Assembly (NCBI RefSeq): GCF_000499385.1
Contig: NW_013651785.1
Span: 61,244-107,796, forward strand
Length of the DNA stretch: 46,553 nucleotides
Direction: 5' to 3'
Origin: Eimeria necatrix
Taxonomy: Eukaryota; Apicomplexa; Conoidasida; Eucoccidiorida; Eimeriidae
Each line of letters begins with the position of its first letter. The first letter of the stretch is position 1. The translations under genes were made by a program, and so were the position numbers. This document shows positions 11,390 to 20,600 of the stretch, in pieces. The notes under the pieces were generated by a model. It saw nothing but the letters and a program-made list of their open reading frames with translations, ran no database searches and had not been told where the DNA came from.

Positions 11390-12067
11390 GCAGAGGGTCT
11401 GTGAGCAGCAGCGCAGCGCCGGTGGCCTCGAGTCCCAGGGGCTCTCTGACTTTGTCCGTGAGGTGTACAGACACCCCAATCCCAAGCGAAGTGGAGGAGA
11501 AAGCAGCAGTGCCGTCACTTTTTTCAAATTCCCCTTCCCCAGAGGCTCCTGCTGCTGCTGCTGACGATGCTGCTGCAGATGCTGCTGCTGCTGCTGCAGC
11601 TGCAGCTGCCGGTGCTGAACCCCACCACGGCCTCCCCACCTGTCCAGGGTGTCTGTACAGCCCACACTTGGAGGTTTGTCATTTCTTTTGTCCGCTGCAG
11701 CAGCTGCAGCAGCAGCAGCAGCCAGCAGCAGCAGCAGCAGCAGCGAGCAGCAGCAGCAGCAGCAGCGCCTGCATTAGAGCTAGTCCAGTTGTCGCATTCC
11801 ACACCGCTGTGCGTCTTTTTTCTGTTTTTGCCTGGCGTGTCAGTGAGTGCGTGGCTTTTTAATGTTTTCTTTTAATTTATTTTAATTTAATTTTAATTTT
11901 AATTTTATTTTAAGTTCATTTTAAATCAAATTATTTTTAATTCTTTTTGCCTTCAGTTCTTCGAGCTCTGTGGCGCGGACCACCGGAGTGTCTGCGCAGC
12001 TGCGAAGTTCCAGCGGAAGATTTTCCAGCGGATGTTCAGCCCCGGGATGGTGAAGGTGCTGCGTTAG
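4253..12067 (+). CDS. Alpha/beta-hydrolase fold protein (ABHD/Bem46-like) with giant Gln/Ala/Ser homopolymer inserts, multi-exon
   Basis: Serine hydrolase of unknown substrate. Exons I can support: one ending 6346 (GAG|GTAAGG); about 6640-7480, with the anchor DWLPFVSRYLYF; one ending 7843 with AFVLLDYPGYGYSKG, the usual strand before the oxyanion region; 8105-8187; one starting 8592 with the nucleophile elbow GYSLGG (Ser codon 8610-8612); one containing 10,520-10,640 with LLIFHGSADTVVP (Asp codon 10,573-10,575); and a last exon 11,957-12,067, FFELCGADHRSVC, with the His codon at 11,981-11,983 and the stop at 12,065. Phases match for 7843/8105 and 8187/8592. The triad order Ser-Asp-His and its motif spacing fit ABHD13/ABHD17-type enzymes once the homopolymers are removed. 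Between motifs lie runs of Gln, Ala or Ser encoded by one CAG tract in different frames. The start at 4253 is uncertain: 4253-6346 is open but low-complexity and could be a separate gene. Confidence 0.62.
5262..5327 (+). repeat. (CAG)22 tract, in frame as poly-Gln
   Basis: The longest pure CAG run in the window. It lies in the open 5' part of the hydrolase locus and reads as Gln in the long frame. Other long runs sit at 5542-5590, 5920-5946, 6269-6310, 6805-6851, 7391-7425, 8706-8740, 9416-9450 and 10,650-10,712. Confidence 0.9.
6608..6617. promoter_or_regulatory. Recurrent palindrome TGTACGTACA, copy 1
   Basis: Perfect 10-bp palindrome in the context GGGGTGTACGTACAGCTC. Function unknown. 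Confidence 0.5.
9619..9628. promoter_or_regulatory. Recurrent palindrome TGTACGTACA, copy 2
   Basis: Same 10-bp palindrome, flanked by CGG and CTCGG. It is within the hydrolase locus. Confidence 0.5.
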
Positions 12068-12427
12068 CAGCAAAAGAGGAAAACAAATAAAAAATAAATA
12101 AAAAATAAAAATAATAATTAATAATTAATGCACAAAAAGATTAAAAAAGAAAAGAGTTGAGAACAACCAAGGGAACAGATCTCCGCCGGCCGCTGCCTCC
12201 GGGGAAGGCGCAGAGACGGGAAGATGCGGGGAGGGAAGTTCGTTTAAGAAAAGAAAATAAACTTAAAAAGATTTAAAGTAAAGAAAGCAGCAGCAAAAAG
12301 AAAAGAAAAGGAAATAAAAATGCTTCAGATCACGGCTGGGCTACTGGCGAAACGCAGGTGCCGCAATTTGCAAAATAAATGAAGTGATGCATCGGCAGAG
12401 TGCAAATGTGAATTCCGAGGGCTGGGC

Positions 12428-12437
12428 TGTACGTACA
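12428..12437. promoter_or_regulatory. Recurrent palindrome TGTACGTACA, copy 3
   Basis: Same 10-bp palindrome, 360 bp past the hydrolase stop. Confidence 0.5.
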
Positions 12438-12595
12438 TGCAGTGTGCATGCGCAGCTTCGGGCCCTGCGGCGCAGCAAGTGCCTCTTAGAGGAATAATGA
12501 GACAGTGAGAGGCCTCTTTAATTGCCCCGAGTTGTTTAATTTGCTCTTTTCTGTTGGACTCCGCGGAGCGCGTTGTGGCTGTCGCGCTGCTGCGG

Positions 12596-12605
12596 TGTAC
12601 GTACA
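12596..12605. promoter_or_regulatory. Recurrent palindrome TGTACGTACA, copy 4
   Basis: Same palindrome. A diverged partner (TTTGGGGTGTACCCGCAG) starts about 13 bp downstream. Confidence 0.5.
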
Positions 12606-13147
12606 CTGCGAAATTTGGGGTGTACCCGCAGCTCCGGGCGCACGTACTGCCACTTCTTTTCAACTGCTGCGCATGCATGCAGCGTGCGCAGCTCTTAGCA
12701 AAGCTTAGCAGCAAACTTTAACAGGGCTGTGGGGCCCCTCATTTTGGTTCTGTCTGCTTCTTATGAAGCTCTTGTTGCTGCTGCCTTTCTGCAGCAGCAG
12801 TTGCAGTGTATGGACAGCTCAGCAGGTGTCTGTGTGTCTGCTTGCAAGACGCGCAGCGCTGCTGTCGCGAGTCATTTATTTGTTTCTTTTGTTGCTTTTT
12901 CGCCCTTCTGGCCAGCGAGTTTAAATTGCTGCTGCCTGCTTGCTGCCGCTTGCTGCTGCTGAGCGCAGCAGCAGCTCGAGGCTGCTGCCTGCGGCGGTGC
13001 TTGCTGCTGCGGGGCTCTTTTTGCTGCTGCAGACGCTGCAGCAGAGCTGAGACTGCAGCAGCTTGCTGCACTAATAAAACTTTAAAAAGAAACAGCAGCA
13101 GCAGCGCTTTTTGTCTTATTAAATTTCGCTCCTTTGAGTCCCTGGGG

Positions 13148-13157
13148 TGTACGTACA
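13148..13157. promoter_or_regulatory. Recurrent palindrome TGTACGTACA, copy 5
   Basis: Same palindrome in the context CTGGGGTGTACGTACAGTG, very close to copy 1. Confidence 0.5.
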
Positions 13158-13220
13158 GTGCGGGCACAGCAAAGGGATCTGCTGCAGCTGCTGCTGCAGC
13201 TGCTGCTGCGGCTGCTGCTG

Positions 13221-13310
13221 CTCTCTCTTCTCGCATTTAGATTGTTTCTGCTGCTGCAGCTGCTGCTGCTCTCTCTTCTCGCATTTAGATTGTTTCTGCT
13301 GCTGCTTCTT
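13221..13310. repeat. 48-bp direct duplication
   Basis: The segment starting CTCTCTCTTCTCGCATTTAG at 13,221 is repeated from 13,269 almost unchanged. It includes a CTG run. Confidence 0.85.
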
Positions 13311-13397
13311 CCCGCTGCTGCCAGCTTTTATTTCTTACATTTAATTTGAGTTTCCTTTTGCAAATTAAATCAAAAAATTGACAAACAGCCCTTTCAT

Positions 13398-13411
13398 AAA
13401 CCCTAAACCCT
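13398..13411 (-). repeat. Short telomere-like element, two AAACCCT units
   Basis: Isolated two-unit copy just left of the AGCTAGCC array. Confidence 0.75.
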
Positions 13412-13462
13412 GAAGGGGTCGCTGCCGCCCTTGAGACATGCAGGCGACCAGCACACAGCTGC

Positions 13463-13572
13463 AGCTAGCCACAGCTAGCCACAGCTAGCCACAGCTAGCC
13501 ATAGCTAGCCATAGCTAGCCATAGCTAGCTATGGATGGCCACAGCTAGCCACAGCTAGCCATAGCTAGCCAT
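13463..13572. repeat. 11-bp AGCTAGCCACA/AGCTAGCCATA tandem array
   Basis: About ten units. The first half carries CACAG linkers and the second half CATAG linkers. It shares its AGCTAGC core with the satellite at 1618-2350. Confidence 0.88.
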
Positions 13573-13878
13573 GGGCAGTGGCCATTTCTGGCAGCAGTTC
13601 ATCATTGGGTAGGCGCAGCAGGGCCTTTTGGGTTTCCCTGACTTGTGCCTGTTTGCCTTCACCAATTTAAATAACAAATAAATTTGAATTTATTTTAAAT
13701 CTTTTATTTATATTTTCTCTTTTAAAATTTATTCATTCGTTTTGATTTGTTCCTTATGTCCGAAGGATTTCCCGCTAATTTTTTCGCTTCTTGTTCAAGA
13801 ATTGGGTCTTGAGATGCTGCTGCTGCTGCTGCTGCAGCAGCAGCAGCAGCAGCATGGCGGTGGCAGCAGCTGCTGCAG
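13573..13878. other. 3' flank of the secreted-protein gene
   Basis: AT-rich sequence with a CTG/CAG inverted repeat at about 13,815-13,852. No separate gene seen. Confidence 0.4.
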
Positions 13879-15072
13879 CTATTCTCCTTCTTTGAGGATT
13901 TGTTCAGCGAGAGTCTTGAAAGGGCTTTCACTTTGGATTTCTTTTGCATTTGCTTTAAGTGTTTTTTGGAGCCTTTTTGCTGCGCTGCTGATGAGCTGCT
14001 GGCCTCTGGGGGAGCAGACAGCAGCAATTCGTGCTGCTGCTTTGTGCGCAGCAGCAGCAGCAGCAAAGAAGGAGTCAGCGCACAGCAGCTGCCTCGCAGC
14101 AGCAGTGCCGGGGGCCCCCGAGCTGCTCGCCAAGTGGCTGCAGTCCCTGTAGGCGTTGGGGCCCCCCAGGGGGGCCCCCTGGGGGCCCCCCAGGGGCCCC
14201 TGGGCTTCGGGGCCCGCGAGGGAAAGGGCCCTTAAAGAAGAAGCCAGCAAAGAAGCCTCCAAGTCCGGCAAGTAGTAGGGGCCCCCTGCTGCTGCAGTGC
14301 TGCTGCTGGCTTCCAGCCAATAAGCATATTTGCTGGAGTCCCAGCTTTCTTGGTTTCGGGCGCTGCTGAGGAGGCTCTGCAGCTTCTCAGCCACTGCTGC
14401 TGCTGCTTCGGGAGAGGGCCCTGCTGCTGCTCTTTGCTGCGCCTCGTAGGCCTCCAGCAGCACCAGAAACACCCGCGCTGCCTCCGCCTCCAGCTTGTTT
14501 GCTGCGGCCCCCGTGGGGGCTCCACTTTGCTGCTCCATCCGCTGCAGAAAGTCCAGGCAAACCTCCATTGCCACTGCTTTTGCTGCCCGCAGCAGCTGCT
14601 GCAGGCTGCTGCCTCTGGGCTGCAGCAGCGGGGCCGCCGGCGCCGCCGCGTAGCGAAAAGACGGGTGCGATTCAAGAAACGGCAGCCGCCGCAGCTGCTG
14701 CAGCTGCAGCTGCTGCTGCTGCTGCTGCTGATCCTCTGCAGCTGAGGGGGGAAAGCTGGCGCTCTGGGAGCCTTCGTAAAGACTCAAGAGGCCGAAATCA
14801 TCGAAGGCGGAGAGCCGCGCCGCCGCAGGCTCGGGAGACGTCGAGAAATGCCCGTAGCTGCAAGTGCCCAGAGAAGGCTCTTTGTAGCCAGATGGGCCCC
14901 CCCAAAACACCACATAGCGGGGGCCATACTGGGGATTCCAGCCAAGGGGCCTTTCCCACTTTTCAAACGCCGCGCACGGACTCGAAACCAGGATCAGGCA
15001 GGAACATGCAAAGGCAAGAATCCACACGGCTGGACGCAGCCGCTCGGCCGCGGAGCCCCTCGTGGCGTTCAT
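13879..15072 (-). CDS. Secreted Ala/Leu-rich protein of unknown function, single exon, 397 aa
   Basis: The frame is open from ATG 15,072 to the stop at 13,879 with no need for introns. Residues 1-36 are a clear signal peptide: a basic start, then WILAFACSCLILVSSPCAAF. The mature N-terminus is aromatic-rich and looks conserved (KWERPLGWNPQYGPRYVVFWGG). The middle has one Gln run (CAG tract), then long Ala/Leu/Glu-rich helical segments (AAKAVAMEVCLDFLQRM; ARVFLVLLEAYEAQQRAA). A Gly/Pro insert comes from GGGGCCCC repeats (near 14,159-14,206), and the tail is lysine-rich. I do not recognise a family. Secretion to a coccidian organelle, surface or wall is inferred from the signal peptide alone. 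It is the last repeat-laden gene before composition changes at about 15.1 kb. Confidence 0.7.
   Translation of the reverse strand: MNATRGSAAERLRPAVWILAFACSCLILVSSPCAAFEKWERPLGWNPQYGPRYVVFWGGPSGYKEPSLGTCSYGHFSTSPEPAAARLSAFDDFGLLSLYEGSQSASFPPSAAEDQQQQQQQLQLQQLRRLPFLESHPSFRYAAAPAAPLLQPRGSSLQQLLRAAKAVAMEVCLDFLQRMEQQSGAPTGAAANKLEAEAARVFLVLLEAYEAQQRAAAGPSPEAAAAVAEKLQSLLSSARNQESWDSSKYAYWLEASSSTAAAGGPYYLPDLEASLLASSLRALSLAGPEAQGPLGGPQGAPLGGPNAYRDCSHLASSSGAPGTAAARQLLCADSFFAAAAAAHKAAARIAAVCSPRGQQLISSAAKRLQKTLKANAKEIQSESPFKTLAEQILKEGE
14105..14210. repeat. GGGGCCCC palindromic cluster inside a coding region
   Basis: Tandem GGGGGGCCCCC(A/T) units. On the minus strand they encode the GPLGGPQGAPLGGP segment of the secreted protein. 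Confidence 0.8.
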
Positions 15073-17211
15073 TTTGCTCTATAAGAAATTTATTTCAGGA
15101 TATTCTGCGCGGATCAGCAACACAGTTGCGCAGAAGAAGCAAACAAGGCCAGGTCGGCGGCTCTTCGCTGCCCTCCCAGCCGCCAAGAAGAGCTCCACAG
15201 CCTCGCAGCTAGTTTCGGCGAGAAACTAACGCCAATTGCTCGCAAATATTGGCCTAATATGGGAAGAGTTTCTTTGCTAGATCTTTGGAAGCTAATTTGT
15301 CTAGGATCGCTTCGCTTTCCCCCCTCACAATTGCCGCCGCCTCGAGAAGACACGCCTGGCTGCGGACCAATACGCGTCGGCCGTCGTCTGGCGTGGGGAA
15401 CAAGAAGGAGAAGCTGAGTCCATACTCCTTCTTTGCTTTTTAATAATAAAAACGATTTGTTTCGCAAATACAAAACCGGAAATGGAAGTCCATTTCTTCA
15501 CGGAATGCGCTGTTTCACTGCAGCAGCGCAGAAGGCGTACTTGACCAGCAAAGTCTGCCCCTGAATTCTAGAGCTCGTGCACCAGATCTTTCCCAGATTC
15601 CAGCCAATAGCAGCTCTAAATTGATCTTATTCATTACGTATACCTTCTTAGAAGCTCAGAAGCTTGACCTTTGCCGAGGTGAGAGGTTCCCAGCATACGG
15701 GCGAGCGTCAGTTTTCAACTTCGGGCTGGTCTTCCTTGTGGGCACTTACATTCCTCCTTAGTGCACAATCCGCATAAGCAGCAGGCTTCATGACTTATAC
15801 AATTCACCAAAGATTCAAGATTCCCTCCATTGGCTGTGCCAGGCAAATGTGCCCGCTTTCCTTCACGCTGCAGACGCTGCTATTCAAAACTTGAGTCTTC
15901 ACGAATGGACTTTGAGCCTACCTTTTGCTTCGCAGTAGCATGCAGAGAGAGTCTTCCATTATTTCGTGCGCAAAAGGTTCTTTTGCCTTTGAGCGCCCAA
16001 GTCGAACTCATGAGCTGCCTCGTCTTTCGATCAGCTGCTACTGAACTGCACCTCCTGCACAGATCGAGTCTTACTGAGCTACCGAAGACGATCTCTTGCG
16101 GGATGCCACTTCTCTTTCCGAGCGTTTCAAGTAGCATTCTATCTTTACTGCACTCCAAAAGCCCTCACTGAGAGAGGAGCAAGAAATGGGCAGCAGCCAC
16201 GTTCGAAGCAATATTTCAAGTACTGGTTTCTGTAACTGTTACTGGCCGCACCTCCGTATTAAGGGCTCTCAATCCAGTGCACAAATAAGTCGAGTCGTCG
16301 CTTAAAGCCTTTGCATTCCGCTACCTAACAGATGCGCGACTGACACTGAGTTCGCCAGAATCACACTTTACTATGCCGATGCGTTGCACTTTGAACTTGC
16401 AGTTCCCCCTAGGGCATCGTGCGCATTTGTGCAGCAGAGAACCAAAAGATGAGGAAAGCTCACTCCGTACTTGCTGCAAAATGGAGTTCGACAGCATCAC
16501 CCTTCTATAGCAGCCAGTTTGTCCAACTGCCATCCTCAAGAAACAATCAAATTTCGTTAGTGGAGGCATTTGGCGTCCGCGATGGCGACATCTTCGATTT
16601 CCCGATGGCACTGGACTTAGCCTTGTCCTGGGTCTTGCAGTCCATTGTACTGAAACTGCACCACTCATGTTTCCCGAAGTAATAGAACAGGCCTCACGAA
16701 ATCCTGCATAAGTGCTGCCACTTCGTCACAGGCCTAATTAACCGATTTCTTGACTGAGGAGTTGTGATGCTAATCATATGAATGGCTCCTTCGTGAATTT
16801 TTTCCCTGTAAGCAAATCTAATCTGCTGCAAATTCAGAGTTTCTTCTGGATAAAGATGTGCTGAAATGAAGGGAATCTAATGCAGTGCTATGTCGATGTA
16901 CTACACAATATGCCATGTTCTCAGGGATAATTGTAACACGGCACCGTAGCCTGAAAAGGTTGCATAGGAATCGGGAGGCAGGAATATCATGCAACACAAC
17001 ATGACACCAATTCCCTCAACGTCAAACAATACTTACATGTTGTATGATAAACTAGCGAGTCACAGACAAGACTGAAACTGCTCATTCGACGGCTGTTACC
17101 TGTCCCTGTCAAAACACTCCTCACAATAGAGTCGAGTAGCACATAGCTGCCGAGCAGCCAAAAACCAATAAAAGCTCCATAGCCTGCATGCTGGAAACTT
17201 ATTTGATATTC
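15073..17211. other. 2.1 kb with no recognised gene
   Basis: Balanced composition without CAG tracts. Several frames of 85-120 codons are open on either strand, but none has a motif, signal sequence or convincing splice chain. The 5' region of the secreted-protein gene ends here. Confidence 0.4.
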
Positions 17212-17659
17212 TCACTCTAAATTTAGCCTCCTGCTAGATACAAAACAAGGGTCACATGGTTGACGAGCGGTGGCACAACGAGAGTAGCCGCCAGCGTTTG
17301 TCAAGCTGTCTTGGAACGTCATACCGCAAACCTCTCTATGCAGACTGATAGTAAGTTGTGCAGTTTCATACACACATTTTCCTGTTAAGCATTTCCGTTC
17401 AACCACCAACATGAGCAGACTCCTCGATGATTTCGCTAGCCCGTTGCAACATTCCACGTGTGTGCGGAACGTCTTGACCGTTACAGGAATGAATTCTTCC
17501 TCGAGATGCATAAATATATTATAATTGAGGCAAAATCTTTCATAACATCTTGATAAATTACACACCCTACTGGTGTCATTGATGACGGGAATCCAGCCCC
17601 AAGGCACCCCTCCATTACATGCAAATACACCTAGACCACAGCGGAGCAAAAAAAGGAAT
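17212..17659 (-). CDS. Possible Cys-rich coding exon, unrecognised
   Basis: Open from about 17,659 down to a stop at 17,212 with 14 cysteines (for example CNLSRCYERFC, CNGLAKSS, CLTGKC, REVCGMTF). It opens with a hydrophobic stretch (RFLFLLRCGLGVFAC). There is no ATG at the 5' end, so an upstream exon would be needed. A short frame starting at ATG 17,806 ends with a perfect donor (AAG|GTAAGT at 17,750), but its phase does not join this frame at the visible AG sites. The Cys pattern is irregular and not that of the oocyst wall family next door. It may be chance. Confidence 0.22.
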
Positions 17660-17908
17660 CTTACAGCAGTTTAAATAACTAACTCGAATATAGCGCATCT
17701 CTGAACCACTGTTCAGCCGCTTATTGGGTGTGACCTACCGGTAACTTACCTTGGGAATGTGGAACTGTCGCATGGAGAGCCGAGCCAATTGTGTTTTGTG
17801 TAACATCTCGTTCAAAAACTCATTCGTAAAAAAGTACGAACTGGAAAGTCAAACACCAAAGTCTGCATAGTGGATTTGTATTTCCTCCCCTCATTCCGGC
17901 TGATCACC

Positions 17909-18103
17909 ATGGCGAGTGGCTTGGCTCTCAAGGACTACTTATGGACGCTCGGTCTAGGATTCCTGTCATTTGCAGCAGGTTCTGTGTTTGTACATAGACT
18001 GCTACGACCAGATCTGTCCGAACCGGACCTATATGACCGCCTAACGGCGCAGCGTGACGCTGTGCAGGAAGTGGAACAACTTTCCCGCAAAACAGATGCA
18101 TAG
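17909..18103 (+). CDS. Small single-pass membrane protein, 64 aa
   Basis: ATG 17,909 sits in a good context (ACCATGGCG); an in-frame ATG at 17,870 is less likely. The layout is a short hydrophilic start, one membrane segment (YLWTLGLGFLSFAAGSVFVH, residues 10-29), then a charged helical tail (DLYDRLTAQRDAVQEVEQLS). Size and layout resemble small mitochondrial inner-membrane assembly or subunit proteins such as PET100/PET117, but there is no sequence match I can vouch for. The tail may be extended by splicing. Composition is typical of the neighbouring genes. Confidence 0.5.
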   Translation: MASGLALKDYLWTLGLGFLSFAAGSVFVHRLLRPDLSEPDLYDRLTAQRDAVQEVEQLSRKTDA

Positions 18104-18220
18104 AAAGGTAGTGCTCTCAAAAAAGTCTTTCAAAATTGATTGCGATTCGACTATTGCGATTGAATCGAGACTCTTATGCTTTACGCAGAAGTGGCATGAA
18201 GAGCTCGCTCCACTTCAGTC

Positions 18221-19727
18221 TCATCCGCAGAGTGGCGGCACCATGAAGTCCTGGACGCATTTTGCTCCTCGTAGCATGCCCTGGGGTTGTTTCATTTTGT
18301 ACCGAGATTTATTTAAGCATTAATTCAACTAGTTACCTCGTAGCATCCTGCGGATGGCTTGGAAACGAAAGCGCAATCGCCTTGGATGCTCACTGCACCT
18401 TCTTCACATTTGACCTGTCGCATGGCCAAGTGTGTCTTCGTGCAGGTGCACCCTTCTTCACAGCACGTCTCGATGTATCCAGGTGGGCAATCGAAAATCT
18501 TCTCCTCCTTAACAACCTCTATACATTTGTGTCCGTGGGGTTCTCCTACTACGCATCTGGAAGTGGGCTCGGCGGTTAGCATTCGGGTGCATCGGCACTG
18601 GCCCTTCTTATCAATGACATCGCATGTGAATCCTTCTGCACAAGTATACATGGGCCTCTTCTGAGCCAGGGCGATGCAGTTCCCGCCCTCATCAAGTTGT
18701 CCTCTACAAATGGGCGTGACGGGGAGGACTTCTCTGTGGAGGCATCTGCACACCTCGCCGGCGCATTCAAGTGAAAAGGGACGATCACAGTCGCATATGA
18801 TCGGCCCGATTGGTTTACAGTCGATTTCTGGCTCTGGAATATCCTTTGACGGGTATGCCACGGGCTGCTTTTTGGATGGCGCTTGCTTGCGCGGGGGAAC
18901 CCTGCGATTTTGACACAGAGCGTACGTATCCGCATCATAGCAGAAACCCTCGACCGCAATCTGGCCTTCAGGACATCCACAGTGTGGCGGTGCTTCCGTT
19001 GTCCTAGCACACGCAGAACAGAGCGGGCTGTATTTCTTTTTCTTGTGAGTACTTGCAATACATTCGAATTCGTCAGGGCAGACATATTCGAAGCCCTGCT
19101 CTATTGGTGTTATACACGAATCCCCTTCTGCTGAGAGGGCGTCCGGCGGCGCACACACTGGAGTAGGCTGTCCAATTTCCTCCTTGACGCACAGAAGCCC
19201 GTCATGCGACAGACCAAAGCCAAGTGGGCACTCAACCACGGGTTGGTGGGTAAGAACCCTCGTGCAGTGGCCGTCGTGAAACTCAGTTCCATCTCTGCAA
19301 TGCGCCATCTTCTCAGCCGTCTGTGCTTTGGCGCAGCATGGTGATTGGGCTAAATCCTTTTTGGTGCAAGCCGTGATGTATTCGTCGGGGCATTGCATCA
19401 CTGCCTCTGCAGGCATGACGCAAAGGCCTTCCACCATGCTTCCAATGTGGCATACTTCCTGCACAGAAAACACATTAATGCAAGAAATTTGAGTTTGTCA
19501 AGCTCCGTCAATCAATTTACCTGTGGGTCAGTTTCAATTGACCGAGTGCACGTGCCGTCGATGAGGGTGAATCCATCTTGGCAGGTGCACTTGGCAGGCG
19601 GCATGACTTTCAATTTCCGTAGCAGCGTCTCTGCGAACCCATCTGCGGCAGCATTGTCTCCAGCCGGTAGGGAACGTGACCCTGTGGCCGAACAAAACAG
19701 GGCGATAGCGATTGTGTAGTTCCTCAT
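18221..19727 (-). CDS. Oocyst wall protein (COWP/OWP family), 462 aa, 3 exons
   Basis: Structural Cys-rich protein of the coccidian oocyst wall, built of repeats joined by disulfides. Exons on the minus strand: 19,727-19,521, 19,458-18,337 and 18,280-18,221, with introns of 62 and 56 bp, all phase 0. Residues 1-19 are a signal peptide (MRNYTIAIALFCSATGSRS). The rest has Cys every 8-15 residues in the COWP type I pattern CP.G....G..C......P...C, for example CPLGFGLSHDGLLC, CPPGYIETCCEEGC and CAEGFTCDVIDKKGQC. The third exon supplies GMLRGAKCVQDFMVPPLCG, which completes the last repeat. Without that splice the frame would stop at VTS just past a GAG|GTAACT donor. Expression would be expected in macrogametes, in wall-forming bodies (family knowledge). 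A related Cys-rich matrix protein is the alternative. Confidence 0.85.
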
Positions 19728-20039
19728 CTTTAAAAAATTATTGAGGGCGATATAAAAATAAAAAGCTAAGCTTTGTGGCGTGAGCAAGAACTGACAAGAA
19801 CGCTCTTCAAGTCGCTGTATGCTCGCGGTTCCCGGCAGCTGTACTGACACCCGAGACTTCAGTCCTCCCGGAAGGTACATGTGCCGTCACAAACTATTTT
19901 TTTGACGCTTTAGAGAGACGAAGCGTCTTGCTGGCATCTTTCACCAGTTGCGCCGTGGCATTTAGATTCTCACGTGCCTCGCTGCACAATGAATCGGATG
20001 CGAACTGAGCCCAGGCAAACACAGCACGCAATGTTGTAG
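19728..20039. other. 5' flank of the oocyst wall gene
   Basis: The frame runs open upstream of the ATG but has no coding character. The promoter is presumably here; no motif identified. Confidence 0.4.
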
Positions 20040-20600
20040 TTGCCGCCTTGAAGGAATTCTTCTTTGCAACGAAAGCATCATTAGCAATGCGACTACCATG
20101 TGGTAGCATTAACGTAAATGCGCAACTGTGTAGTTAGGACTGCCAGTTAGGAATTCCGTAGGATTGACTGAACTATGGAATTTAACGTAGTGGAGCACCA
20201 GTCATGAGGTGTGCAGCGTTCGGCGTGCTTCTTAAGGATGCGTCAAACGTTTTTCAGAAGAGGATCTCGTCAAACAACACAATTCACATTGTTTCAGCTT
20301 TTGGATTGCTTCTTTGCACAGGCGTTGCGTTGTTAGCAATGCGACTAGTATGTGGTTGATTAACTTAAATTCATGTGCATCTGTGCGGTGAGATCTCCCG
20401 TACGGATTGATTGAACTTTGTAATTGAACGTAGCGAAACCCAGTTCTCGTGAAGTGTGCAGCGTTCGACGTGCTTCTTAAGGATGCGTCAGGCGTTTTTC
20501 GGAAGGCGATGCTGTTAAACAACACATATTTCATGTATTTCAGCCTTTGAAATTGCTTCTTTCCACCAGCGTTGCGTAGGCGTTGCCAGTCAGTCTTCCA
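20040..20600. repeat. Diverged tandem repeat, unit about 245-252 bp, about 2.2 copies
   Basis: Marker words recur: TTAGCAATGCGACTA at 20,081 and 20,333; CG(G/A)CGTGCTTCTTAAGGATG at 20,221 and 20,466; ATTGCTTCTTT at 20,305 and 20,552. The copies are roughly 80 percent alike by eye. A 197-codon minus frame crosses it but shows no protein character. Confidence 0.8.

Larger units (their letters stand above)
12068..13220. other. Intergenic, A/T-rich then CTG-rich, no gene recognised
   Basis: 3' flank of the hydrolase gene. Poly-A-rich DNA at 12,080-12,320 leads into mixed sequence holding three TGTACGTACA sites, then CTG runs. Open frames here have no conserved-looking segments. Confidence 0.45.

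Noticed and set aside
13463..13572. CRISPR-like regular repeat
   Set aside because: An 11-bp tandem array without spacers, in a eukaryotic context.
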